Below, piece after piece: positions 17,773 through 26,179 of a stretch of DNA of 60,416 nucleotides. Positions within the stretch are counted from its first letter, which is position 1; each line of letters begins with the position of its first letter. The position numbers were made by a program, and so were the translations under genes. Source of the DNA: Streptococcus entericus DSM 14446 (lineage in GTDB: Bacteria; Bacillota; Bacilli; Lactobacillales; Streptococcaceae); NCBI RefSeq assembly GCF_000380025.1, contig NZ_KB904157.1, positions 1 through 60,416 on the forward strand, read 5' to 3'. The notes under the pieces were generated by a model. The model did no database searches. It had not been told where the DNA came from and was given only the letters and a program-made list of their open reading frames with translations.

Positions 17773-19413
17773 ATGATGCGGATAAAAAAACTTTTTGTGT
17801 CCGACATGGACGGTACTTTTTTGAATGACCAAGGCAGCTATGACCGCAAGCGTTTGGTTGCTCTGCTAGATGATTTTGACCGCTTGGGCTATCTCTTTGC
17901 AGTGGCTAGTGGTCGCGGTTTATTAGCCTTGGATAAGCTTTTTGCAGGATTGACCAATCGTATCGCTATGATTGCTGAAAATGGGGCTTTCGTCCGTTAT
18001 CAAGACCAGGTAATTTTTGAAGATACGATGCTTCCAGATGAGGTTGCAAGAGTTGTTGAAGCCCTTAGGCACAATCCCTACCTGACAGAGGACAAGTACT
18101 TGCTGTCTGGGCAACGCGGGTCTTATGCCACCCAACAAGCGGCTGCTACTTATGTTGCTGATTTGGCGCATTACTATGAAAACCTGCAACAGGTTGATGA
18201 TCTACTAGCTGTTGATGACAACATCTACAAACTCACTGCTCAGTTTACCAAGGACACTCTGTTAGATGGGATTGTTGCCTTTAATCAGCGAGAAACTGGT
18301 TTTGTGGCCGTGGCTGTCGGAGATGATTCGGTTGATATTATTCGGCAAGGGAGCAATAAAGCTCTTGGTCTTATGAAACTTTGTCAACAGTTAGGGCTAG
18401 ATGTGAGTCAGGTGACTGCCTTTGGGGACAATGGGAATGATCTGGAACTAATGAGTCAAGTTGGACAGGCGATAGCGGTTGCTAATGCCATTCCAGCCAT
18501 TAAAGAACGGGCTAGTCAGGTGATTGGTCATCATGAGACAGGTGCTGTGCTGACCTACCTGGAACAAGCGGCCGCAGACATTAAACTGCTGGCTTTGGAT
18601 CTGGACGGCACCTTGTTCACAACGGACAAGCAGGTCAGTCCAGAAAACAAGCTCGCTCTGCAATTGGCCAAAGAAAAAGGCGTCGACATCGTCATCACGA
18701 CAGGGCGTCCGCTCAAAGCTATTGGCAATCTGATAGAAGAAGAGCTGGGACTGCAAGGATGGGACCAGTACAGCATTACCTTTAATGGTGGGCTAGTGCA
18801 GCGAAATGATGGGACCGTTGTAGCTCACCACCCGATGAGCATGGACGAGATTGCTCAGGTGCAGGCAGTGATGGCGCAACTGGCCCTGCCTGTTGATGTC
18901 ATTAGTGATGGGACGGTTTATTCGATTCCCAGTCAAGGCAAGGCATCGCTCTACCACACCGCTAATCCCATGTTGGACTTTATCCAGCTGGACAGCCTTG
19001 CCGATCTACCAAAAGACAAGGTCTACAATAAAATCGTCATTGTCTGTGAAGCTGATTACTTAGACCAGCGAATTGCCCAGCTACCAGCCAGTCTGAGCCA
19101 GCAGTTTGAGGTCTTTAAGTCTCGGGAGATTATCCTAGAAGTCATGCCCAAAGGCGTCCATAAGGCGCAGGGCTTGGCAGACCTATGTCAGATGCTTGGT
19201 CTTGCCCCTCATCAGGTTATGACCATGGGTGATGAGGAAAATGACCTGACCATGTTAGCTTGGGCAGGCTGGGGTGTCGCTATGGGCAATGCGGTGCCTG
19301 CTGCCAAAGCTGCTGCTCGTCTGTCTGTGACCAGAACCAATGACCAGTCAGGTGTGGCAGAAGCTATTTACCGTTATATCGTGAAGGAGGAGATGACTGA
19401 TGGGCTTGTTTGA
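17773..19413 (+). CDS. Tandem fusion of two Cof-type HAD phosphatases
   Basis: At 546 residues this is twice the usual Cof/HAD-IIB length. Domain 1 (about 1-270) has VSDMDGTFLND near residue 10, VASGRG near residue 44, and FGDNGNDLELM near residue 218. Domain 2 (about 273-546) has LALDLDGTLFTT, ITTGRP, and MGDEENDLTML near residue 493. Both keep the catalytic Asp pair and the acidic GDxxND motif, so both should act on small phosphate esters, likely sugar phosphates. No ribosome binding site precedes the twin ATGs (17773, 17776), fitting a leaderless transcript. It overlaps ftsY by 14 bp. Confidence 0.88.
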   Translation: MMRIKKLFVSDMDGTFLNDQGSYDRKRLVALLDDFDRLGYLFAVASGRGLLALDKLFAGLTNRIAMIAENGAFVRYQDQVIFEDTMLPDEVARVVEALRHNPYLTEDKYLLSGQRGSYATQQAAATYVADLAHYYENLQQVDDLLAVDDNIYKLTAQFTKDTLLDGIVAFNQRETGFVAVAVGDDSVDIIRQGSNKALGLMKLCQQLGLDVSQVTAFGDNGNDLELMSQVGQAIAVANAIPAIKERASQVIGHHETGAVLTYLEQAAADIKLLALDLDGTLFTTDKQVSPENKLALQLAKEKGVDIVITTGRPLKAIGNLIEEELGLQGWDQYSITFNGGLVQRNDGTVVAHHPMSMDEIAQVQAVMAQLALPVDVISDGTVYSIPSQGKASLYHTANPMLDFIQLDSLADLPKDKVYNKIVIVCEADYLDQRIAQLPASLSQQFEVFKSREIILEVMPKGVHKAQGLADLCQMLGLAPHQVMTMGDEENDLTMLAWAGWGVAMGNAVPAAKAAARLSVTRTNDQSGVAEAIYRYIVKEEMTDGLV

Positions 19414-21061
19414 TCGCCTATTTGGTAAGAAAAAAGAAGAGCAGGTGCTTCAAGACCCTGTACAAGAGACAACAGCTGAGGATAGTCAGCTGCTCGATGA
19501 ACCAAACGTTGATGTTTCCACTGTCAACACTGCTGAGGAAAATACTGTAATGCCCCAGGCAGACCAGTTTGTATTGTCAGAGCAAGATGACTTGGCTAAC
19601 GAGCGGATAGCTAGTTCTGATGCTGAGCGCGACACTCTTCAGGCCAGTCAGCCCGCTCTAGCTCCCCTTGTTGAACCAACAGTGGTGCAGACTGAAAGAC
19701 AGGATCCTACATCCCTCGAACAAGGCAGTCTGGAACGTCAGGCAGAAGCCTTACCTGTGGACATGGAACAGGAAATTGGATCAGCACTAGTATCTGTTGA
19801 GCCAGTCAGTGATTCTAAAACTGATGAGCTCACTGAGCAAATGACCCAGTCAAACTTGGCTGATGAGGTGGTTTTAAGTCAAGTAGACGATGAAGCTGAC
19901 AATCTGGCTGCACCAGCTGACCAGCTGACATCTCCTCTAACCGACGCTGCTACTTTGGCTGCTCAGTTGACCGAGAACAGCCAGCATTTTTCAAGCGTGA
20001 TGGCGGATTATTACGCTAAAAAAGCAGCTGTTAAGGCTGCGGCTGAGCGGGGGGAAGAGTTGGTTTTGGAGAGCATGCAGACGCGACAGGTTCAAGAACC
20101 TATTGTAGAGCTTGCTCAGCCTGAATCACACTCAGAAACGACCGAGGATAAGTATCACCGTACCCTCAAGAAAACCAGAACAGGTTTTGGAGCGAGGCTC
20201 AATGCCTTCTTAGCGAATTTCCGCACCGTAGACGAGGAGTTTTTTGAGGACTTGGAAGAGCTACTCATCATGTCTGACGTGGGTGTGACCGTCGCTACCA
20301 AGCTGACTGAGGAGCTCCGCTATGAAGCCAAACTCGAAAAAGCCAAAAAGCCAGACGACCTCCGTCGGGTCATCATCGAAAAGCTGGTGGACATCTATGA
20401 AAAGGACGGCTTTGAGCAGGAAGCCATCAACTTCCAAAAGGGGCTGACAGTTATGCTCTTTGTTGGGGTCAATGGGGTCGGCAAAACCACCTCAATCGGC
20501 AAGCTCGCCTACCAATACAAGCGGGCCGGCAAGTCGGTCATGCTGGTCGCTGCGGACACCTTCCGTGCTGGTGCAGTTGCCCAGTTGGTCGAATGGGGTC
20601 GCCGTGTCGACGTACCTGTGGTGACTGGACCTGAGAAGGCGGACCCTGCCTCCGTCGTTTTTGACGGTATGGAAAAAGCTGTCGCTGAAGCCGTTGACAT
20701 CCTTCTGATTGATACTGCGGGACGGCTCCAAAACAAGGACCACCTCATGGCTGAGCTGGAAAAAATCGGGCGTATCATCAAACGTGTCCTACCAGATGCC
20801 CCACATGAGACCCTTCTGGCGCTCGATGCCTCAACTGGGCAGAATGCTCTGGTGCAAGCCAAGGAATTTTCAAAAATCACACCACTGACAGGTTTAGTTT
20901 TGACCAAACTGGACGGTACTGCCAAGGGCGGGGTTGTTCTTGCTATTCGTGAGGAACTTGATATCCCTGTCAAATTCATCGGTTTTGGAGAAAAGATTGA
21001 TGACATCGGTCAATTCCGCTCTGAAGATTTCATGCGCGGTTTGCTAGACGGTTTGGTGTAG
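19400..21061 (+). CDS. ftsY: Signal recognition particle receptor FtsY
   Basis: FtsY is the membrane-associated GTPase receptor for SRP. The 553 residues begin with MGLFDRLFGKKKEE, an amphipathic membrane anchor, then an unusually long acidic A domain of about 240 residues rich in Glu, Asp and Gln. The NG domain follows from about residue 255: LLIMSDVGV, the P-loop GVNGVGKTTSIGKLA near residue 357, DTFRAGA, DTAGRLQNK near residue 436, and TKLDGTAKGG near residue 500. AAGGAGGAG inside the preceding gene serves as ribosome binding site. It pairs functionally with the SRP RNA at 5644. Confidence 0.96.
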   Translation: MGLFDRLFGKKKEEQVLQDPVQETTAEDSQLLDEPNVDVSTVNTAEENTVMPQADQFVLSEQDDLANERIASSDAERDTLQASQPALAPLVEPTVVQTERQDPTSLEQGSLERQAEALPVDMEQEIGSALVSVEPVSDSKTDELTEQMTQSNLADEVVLSQVDDEADNLAAPADQLTSPLTDAATLAAQLTENSQHFSSVMADYYAKKAAVKAAAERGEELVLESMQTRQVQEPIVELAQPESHSETTEDKYHRTLKKTRTGFGARLNAFLANFRTVDEEFFEDLEELLIMSDVGVTVATKLTEELRYEAKLEKAKKPDDLRRVIIEKLVDIYEKDGFEQEAINFQKGLTVMLFVGVNGVGKTTSIGKLAYQYKRAGKSVMLVAADTFRAGAVAQLVEWGRRVDVPVVTGPEKADPASVVFDGMEKAVAEAVDILLIDTAGRLQNKDHLMAELEKIGRIIKRVLPDAPHETLLALDASTGQNALVQAKEFSKITPLTGLVLTKLDGTAKGGVVLAIREELDIPVKFIGFGEKIDDIGQFRSEDFMRGLLDGLV

Positions 21062-21078
21062 ATATTAACATCGTATGA

Positions 21079-21127
21079 AAAGAGCGGGAGTCAGCATTGC
21101 TTTTTAGCAGTTGATAAACCGCTCTTT
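21079..21127 (+). terminator. Possible terminator after ftsY
   Basis: AAAGAGCGG (21079-21087) is complementary to CCGCTCTTT (21119-21127), with a second small hairpin in the loop (GCATTGCT...AGCAGTTG). The T-run is weak. Confidence 0.45.
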
Positions 21128-21268
21128 CCTCTTCCTGTTTGGCCAGTGGATGTTGGAGTAGCAGTTGCGTTGTTGTAGGATGTTCTTGTGATAAGCTTCA
21201 GAGTTGACAATCGTTTTCAAGCTGATTATTTTATGATAAAATAAAGGAAAGTGATTAAAGGAGAGGTT

Positions 21269-22555
21269 ATGACAGAAAAAAAGCAGCACATTGAGCGTAA
21301 GCGTGCGATACTCGTTTTAGGGATTCTAACCTTCGCTTACGCTCTTCTCATGCCTGATAGCGGTCAACTGTGGCAGGGATTATTGGCTATTTTAACTAAT
21401 CCAACGCAACTCATGACTGATTTTTTTGCGGTCGGTGGACTTTCGGCTACTTTTGCCAATGTCGCAGGGCATTTTTTCCTAGCGCATTATCTGATGAGCC
21501 GTAATGAACGTTCCAATGTCAATGGTTTGCAGATTGGTGCTGTTGGCATTTTTGCAGGACATGCTTTTTTTGGCACCAACCTACTGAATGTTCTTCCCCT
21601 GATTGGCGGGATGGTGCTATATGCTAAATTTACCAAACAATCCTTTAAACTCTATACGACCGTTAGTTTGTTTGCAACCTCGATGGCACCCGTCGTCTCT
21701 TACTTGGCCTTTCAAAACGGTCTCTCTTTTGAGTCTGCTTGTATTGCCTTGGCTGTTGGTCTGATACTTGGTTTTATGGCACCTGCATTGGCTGAAGAGT
21801 TTTTGAAATTTCACCATGGGTTGACCTTATATAACTACGGTTTTACAACAGGGTTGATGACCATGTTTTTGGTCTTGCTGTTTCCCTATTTTCAGTTACC
21901 AGTTGAAACACGTGTGTTAATCAGCGATGGTTACCATACCTACATACTAGGTTATTGGCTATTGATTATTGGGTTTTTACTGGTGTTTTTGCTTCGCTAT
22001 TTGTTAAAAGCTGCCGCAGGCTATTCTGCTCTGATAAAAAGTACAGGGCGGGTTCCAGATGATTTTGTGACAAAGTTTGGACTTTACCCGACACTGCTTA
22101 ACATGTGCCTGACCAGTAGCTTATTTTTAGGTTGCCTGCTAGTTTTCGGTGTCAGGCTCAATGGTCCTATTTTAGGCGGACTTTTGACGATATTGGGGTT
22201 TAGTGCCTTTGGGAAACACCCTCTAAACGCTCTGCCTGTTGGCTTAGGGGTCGTTTTGGCCAGTGTCTTGCTCAACCAGCCCTTAAACGAGATACGCTTT
22301 GCCCTCCCCTTTCTTTTTGGCACAGGATTAAGTCCGATTGCTGGATTTTATGGCTGGTTTTACGGGCTGGTCGCTGGTTTTCTTCACTACAATTTATCAT
22401 CAACGGTTTTGGCTTTGCATCAAGGGCTGAGTTTATACAATAATGGATTTTCAACAGGTTTTGTCGCTGCGGTATTAGCGCCTTTGATTGATACCCTGCA
22501 AGACCATAAAACACTCTGGCTAAAGGATAAAGGACATGTTAACGGAAAAAAATAA
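21269..22555 (+). CDS. DUF1576 membrane protein
   Basis: A 428-residue polytopic membrane protein of the DUF1576 family, with about 11 hydrophobic segments. It looks internally duplicated: FHHGLTLYNYGFTTGLM near residue 181 is echoed by LHQGLSLYNNGFSTGFV near residue 388, each at the end of a membrane bundle. Function is unknown; the repeat suggests a two-fold channel or transporter. The ATG at 21269 has AAAGGAGAGG upstream. It overlaps the next gene by 20 bp. Confidence 0.8.
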   Translation: MTEKKQHIERKRAILVLGILTFAYALLMPDSGQLWQGLLAILTNPTQLMTDFFAVGGLSATFANVAGHFFLAHYLMSRNERSNVNGLQIGAVGIFAGHAFFGTNLLNVLPLIGGMVLYAKFTKQSFKLYTTVSLFATSMAPVVSYLAFQNGLSFESACIALAVGLILGFMAPALAEEFLKFHHGLTLYNYGFTTGLMTMFLVLLFPYFQLPVETRVLISDGYHTYILGYWLLIIGFLLVFLLRYLLKAAAGYSALIKSTGRVPDDFVTKFGLYPTLLNMCLTSSLFLGCLLVFGVRLNGPILGGLLTILGFSAFGKHPLNALPVGLGVVLASVLLNQPLNEIRFALPFLFGTGLSPIAGFYGWFYGLVAGFLHYNLSSTVLALHQGLSLYNNGFSTGFVAAVLAPLIDTLQDHKTLWLKDKGHVNGKK

Positions 22556-22886
22556 ATGCACACGAATCATGAAAGAAATTGTCAGTTACTTTTTAGACAA
22601 TGACCTCAATGATTTCAAGATGGAATTTAGTTTTACAGAAGGTGTGTTTAGGCTCTACCTTGAAGCAGAGACCACAGTCGAGCCTGTGAGTTTTAAGAAA
22701 TTGGTTTCAGACCTCAATACGGAACGTCAACTGGAAGTTGATGAGTATTACAATGCCTTGCTGGGAAGCAATTGCCACAACCATGAGCATGATTATACCT
22801 TTTTAGGCAAGGCTATCGACCGAGCGGAAGGTCAGTTTGAAAATGGTCGTTTGTCGCTCTTGATTTGGCGGTTTGAAGAACATTGA
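22536..22886 (+). CDS. Small cytoplasmic partner of the DUF1576 protein
   Basis: A 116-residue soluble, acidic protein: MKEIVSYFLDNDLNDFKM near the N-terminus, then LVSDLNTERQLEVDEYYNALLG and a His-rich loop (NCHNHEHDYTFLG) near residue 80, ending LSLLIWRFEEH. I do not recognise the family. Its start lies inside the DUF1576 gene with AAAGG upstream, which implies coupled translation and a linked role. The His/Cys loop could bind a metal. Confidence 0.65.
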   Translation: MLTEKNKCTRIMKEIVSYFLDNDLNDFKMEFSFTEGVFRLYLEAETTVEPVSFKKLVSDLNTERQLEVDEYYNALLGSNCHNHEHDYTFLGKAIDRAEGQFENGRLSLLIWRFEEH

Positions 22887-22897
22887 CACGTCTAAAT

Positions 22898-22919
22898 AAC
22901 CTGATTAGCATTTCAGGTT
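22898..22919 (+). terminator. Weak hairpin after the DUF1576 pair
   Basis: AACCTGA (22898-22904) pairs with TCAGGTT (22913-22919); the following T-run is poor. Confidence 0.35.
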
Positions 22920-22961
22920 TCTGCGTGCAACATAAACAGGAGATGGTGAAAAGAGAAACCC

Positions 22962-23813
22962 ATGACAATCATTGAAAAAGCACCGGCTAAGATAAATTTA
23001 GGCTTAGATATTTGCGGCAAATGTGATGACGGTTATCATGAACTGGAGATGATTATGTTAAGTGTTGACCTCAATGACTATGTGACCGTCACAGAGCGAT
23101 CAGATCATCAGGTTGTCATGACATCAAACAGTCACCGCATGCCCCACAATGCCAAAAACGATGTGGTAAAGGCTGCAGAGCTCATCAGATCCCGCTACGG
23201 CATTAAACAAGGCGTTACTATCGACTTAGAAAAGCGCATCCCGATCTGTGCAGGTCTAGGTGGCGGGTCAAGCGATGCCGCAGCCACCTTACGCGCTCTT
23301 GATAAGCTCTGGCAATTAAACCTTAGTAAACAAGAGTTAATTGAGCTGGGGTTTGCTATTGGTAGTGATGTGCCTTATTGTTTAGAGGCAGGCTGCGCTT
23401 ACATCGCAGGTAAGGGAGAAGTGGTTGAACCCTTATCTGCCAGTCTGTCCTCTTGGGTAGTCTTGGTCAAACCTGACTTTGGAGTTTCTACACGGAAGAT
23501 TTTCAAGGAGATTGACGTTGATAGCATCACACGGGTAGATATCGCAGGGTTAAAAAAAGCTATGCTGACGAGTGATTATGACGCCATGCTGTCTTGTATG
23601 GGAAATTCGCTGGAAGACATTACCATCATGAAGCGTCCCTTTATCCAAACCATAAAAGACCGCATGTTAGCTGCTGGAGCAGACATCGCCTTGATGTCAG
23701 GCTCTGGACCGACAGTTTTTGCCCTATGTCCGACCGCTAAGCGAGCGGACCGAGTTTACAACGCTATGAAAGGCTTTTGTAAAGAGGTCTACAAGGTAAG
23801 GACGTTGAGCTAG
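22962..23813 (+). CDS. ispE: IspE-like GHMP kinase
   Basis: A 283-residue GHMP-superfamily kinase at the length of 4-diphosphocytidyl-2-C-methylerythritol kinase. Motif 1 PAKINLGLDI is at the N-terminus, the ATP-binding motif GLGGGSSDAA near residue 93, and motif 3 MSGSGPTVFAL near residue 247. Streptococci make isoprenoids by the mevalonate route and lack the rest of the MEP pathway, so its true substrate is uncertain even though the residues fit IspE. In related streptococci ispE directly precedes adcRCB; here a 4.6-kb cassette separates them. Confidence 0.85.
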   Translation: MTIIEKAPAKINLGLDICGKCDDGYHELEMIMLSVDLNDYVTVTERSDHQVVMTSNSHRMPHNAKNDVVKAAELIRSRYGIKQGVTIDLEKRIPICAGLGGGSSDAAATLRALDKLWQLNLSKQELIELGFAIGSDVPYCLEAGCAYIAGKGEVVEPLSASLSSWVVLVKPDFGVSTRKIFKEIDVDSITRVDIAGLKKAMLTSDYDAMLSCMGNSLEDITIMKRPFIQTIKDRMLAAGADIALMSGSGPTVFALCPTAKRADRVYNAMKGFCKEVYKVRTLS

Positions 23814-23828
23814 TTTTTTCATCTGGTA

Positions 23829-23848
23829 AAGAGGCGCTAGCCTCTTTT
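23829..23848 (+). terminator. Terminator of ispE
   Basis: AAGAGGC, a 4-nt loop, then GCCTCTTTT form a compact GC-rich hairpin with a T-run, 15 bp after the ispE stop. Confidence 0.8.
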
Positions 23849-23968
23849 AATGTTTACTGAACTATCTCTAGCGAACGCTACACAAACTTAAGACAGTTTG
23901 TTGCTCCGTCTAGTATATCGGGTTTATTTATGATAAAATAAAAAGACTTTCTTGACAATGGAGTGCTT

Positions 23969-24709
23969 ATGTTGAATATTTTTAGTCTAGAAGACGACCT
24001 TTTTCAGCAAGGCCGACTGGAACGAGCTGTGGCGGCCTGTGTTCAGTCTGGCCAAATCCGGTACCGACATTTTGAAACCTTTGGTAAACCAGACCAGTTG
24101 TTAGCAGCCATCAAGGAAACAGGCAACCACCAGGTCTTCTTTTTGGATATCGAGATTCGTGGGGAGGAACAAAAAGGGATGGAAGTGGCACGGGCAATCC
24201 GCCAGCGGGACCCGCATGCCATAATTGTTTTTGTGACCACTCATTCTGAGTTTATGCCGGTGACCTACCGCTATCGGGTGTCTGCCCTGGACTTTATTGA
24301 CAAGGCTCTGCCTGCGGCCGACTATGAGGAGGCCATCGCATCTGTCCTGGAACACGCCCAGGCCAATGTCAGCCGAACCGTGTCTGATGATGCCTTTGTC
24401 ATCAAGAATGACTATGCCCATGTCCAGGTGCCTTTCGCGGATATCCTCTATTTTGAGACCTCATCGACCGTCCATAAGGTTATCCTCACTACCAAGACGG
24501 GTTCCCTGGAGTTTTACGGCAAGGTCTCGGAAATCGCCAAGCTGGACGACCGCCTCTACCAATGTCACCGGGCCTTTGTGGTCAATCCAGCCAACGTTAC
24601 CAAGCTGGACCGGGCCAGCCAGACCGTGCATTTTGAAACAGGCGATAGCTGCCTAGTGTCACGTTTGAAAACCAAAGGTTTGATTGAGAGGTTGGAGCAA
24701 CATGGCTAA
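23969..24709 (+). CDS. LytTR-type response regulator (AgrA/ComE/BlpR-like)
   Basis: A 246-residue response regulator. The receiver domain spans about residues 1-125 with the acidic pair EDD near residue 7, the phosphate-accepting Asp in FFLDIEI near residue 58, a switch Thr in FVTTHSE near residue 91, and Lys in DFIDKAL near residue 113. The LytTR DNA-binding domain follows (HVQVPFADILYFETS near residue 150; LYQCHRAFVVNPANV near residue 205). The ATG at 23969 has GGAG upstream and is preferred to an upstream GTG. It overlaps the kinase gene by 8 bp. The binding site is probably the repeat pair at 26074-26107. Confidence 0.92.
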   Translation: MLNIFSLEDDLFQQGRLERAVAACVQSGQIRYRHFETFGKPDQLLAAIKETGNHQVFFLDIEIRGEEQKGMEVARAIRQRDPHAIIVFVTTHSEFMPVTYRYRVSALDFIDKALPAADYEEAIASVLEHAQANVSRTVSDDAFVIKNDYAHVQVPFADILYFETSSTVHKVILTTKTGSLEFYGKVSEIAKLDDRLYQCHRAFVVNPANVTKLDRASQTVHFETGDSCLVSRLKTKGLIERLEQHG

Positions 24710-26045
24710 TTTTCCTCTTTTTGCACTGATAATCTTCTGTCTGGACTGGTTGATTAAGGTCTATGTCTTTCGCAAGATCAGTAACCTAACCGTCAGCTGG
24801 CAGGCTATTGGCTTACTCTTGCTGGGTGTGTCAGCTATCTACCTACTTAGTCCTCGGATAAGTCTGCTCTTAGAGCCACTCTATCTGCTGGTCTGGATTT
24901 TCCTGCTTTTAAAGCCCTCCTGGAAAACCAGTCAGATTCTCTATTACGGTCTTCTCCCCTTTGTCCTGGTTGAGCTCTGCCTGCGGATCATGGGGGCCTA
25001 CCAGGCCAAGTACCTCCTGCTCATTGAAACACCGATTTATCCTGAAGGCTTCTGGTTTACAGCCCTGGCCTATGGCTTGCTTTTTGGCCTCTATCTTTTG
25101 TTCATGGCGGTCATGGTAGTTGATTTCAAGGTGGTCAGCCAGATGTTTTACCACCGTCAGTTTACCCGCTTGCTCGGGGTTTTGATTGCAGGGCTCTTGA
25201 CCTATTCGGTCATTCTCCACCCCCTCTTGGTTCTATCAGGTCAGCAGCAGGAGGCGGTTCTGACTTACCAATCAGCTGGTTTTGAGGCTTCTGTTGATCT
25301 GATTTTGGCCTACCTCATCCTCTTTGTGGCTGGGGTCATCTACCTCAACTACAAATCCAAGGACCTGCTGGCTCAAGAACTTCAGGCGGCCAAGGACAGT
25401 CAGCTGGCAGCCCTGGCCTCTTACAGCCAGCATGTCGAGTCTCTTTATGGGGAATTGCGAAGCTTCCGACACGATTATTCCAACGTTCTGGTCAGCCTCA
25501 ACCTAGCCATTGCCGACAGGGATATGGACCAGGTGGAGCAGATTTACCAGGCCGTCATGGCGGATTCGGACAAACCCTTCTACCAGGGCAAGTACGATAT
25601 CGCCAAACTTTCCAATCTTAAAAATGATGCCATGAAGGCCATCCTATCAGCCAAGCTCCTGGCTGCTCAGGCCCAGGGAATCGATCTGGCGGTGGAAGTG
25701 GAAGACCCGATTGGAGAACCAGCCATGGATCTCTTGGAAGTCATCCAGATCCTGTCCATCTTTTTGGATAATGCCATCGAGGCGACTCTTGAGGCGGACC
25801 AGCCCAGCTTGCTGGTCGCCTATTTCCAAGAGGGGACTCAAAAAATCCTGGTTATCGAAAATACGACCCAGGAAGAACGGGTGGAAACCAGGGATATTTT
25901 TAAGGTCGGTCAGTCCAGCAAGGGAGATGGTCGAGGGATCGGTCTGGCCAATGTCCGTACCATTCTGGCCAAGTATCCCCAGGTCAGCCTCCAAACCACC
26001 AGCTACAAGCACCGCTTCAGTCAGATCCTGACCTTCAGAGACTGA
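24702..26045 (+). CDS. Membrane sensor histidine kinase of the AgrC/ComD/BlpH class
   Basis: A 447-residue HPK10-like kinase. Residues 1-225 hold about six or seven membrane segments, the peptide-sensing type of domain. A coiled linker (SKDLLAQELQAAKDSQLAAL) precedes the phosphoacceptor SFRHDYSNVLVSL near residue 262. The ATPase domain has a long N box (ILSIFLDNAIEATLEAD near residue 355) and a G box GDGRGIGLANV near residue 417. As in other GHKL kinases of peptide-pheromone systems there is no classic F box. It is cotranscribed with the regulator. No pheromone precursor gene is seen nearby. Confidence 0.92.
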   Translation: MANFPLFALIIFCLDWLIKVYVFRKISNLTVSWQAIGLLLLGVSAIYLLSPRISLLLEPLYLLVWIFLLLKPSWKTSQILYYGLLPFVLVELCLRIMGAYQAKYLLLIETPIYPEGFWFTALAYGLLFGLYLLFMAVMVVDFKVVSQMFYHRQFTRLLGVLIAGLLTYSVILHPLLVLSGQQQEAVLTYQSAGFEASVDLILAYLILFVAGVIYLNYKSKDLLAQELQAAKDSQLAALASYSQHVESLYGELRSFRHDYSNVLVSLNLAIADRDMDQVEQIYQAVMADSDKPFYQGKYDIAKLSNLKNDAMKAILSAKLLAAQAQGIDLAVEVEDPIGEPAMDLLEVIQILSIFLDNAIEATLEADQPSLLVAYFQEGTQKILVIENTTQEERVETRDIFKVGQSSKGDGRGIGLANVRTILAKYPQVSLQTTSYKHRFSQILTFRD

Positions 26046-26073
26046 GCCTTGGTTTGAATATTGAGGGAAATCT

Positions 26074-26141
26074 ACCATTCATGACAACATAGCGACCATT
26101 CGTGACAGTAGCTCCTGTCAGGAATGGTTTTTTTGTATACT
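26074..26141 (+). promoter_or_regulatory. LytTR operator and promoter of the ABC transporter operon
   Basis: ACCATTCATGACA (26074-26086) and ACCATTCGTGACA (26095-26107) are near-identical direct repeats exactly 21 bp apart. A third copy in inverse orientation lies at 26116-26128 (TGTCAGGAATGGT). The -10 TATACT (26136-26141) follows, and the -35 position is covered by repeat sequence. This is the layout of AgrA/ComE/BlpR-activated promoters, and ACCATTC is close to the BlpR box core as I recall it. Control by the adjacent two-component system is inferred. Confidence 0.8.
26095..26134 (+). terminator. Terminator overlapping the operator
   Basis: The second direct repeat and the inverted third copy pair into a 14-bp stem (ACCATTCGTGACAG with CTGTCAGGAATGGT) followed by T7. 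It should end transcripts of the kinase gene right where the transporter promoter begins. Confidence 0.75.
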
Positions 26142-26179
26142 AAAACCATCAAGAAGAAAACAAGACAAGGAGTCCTGAT

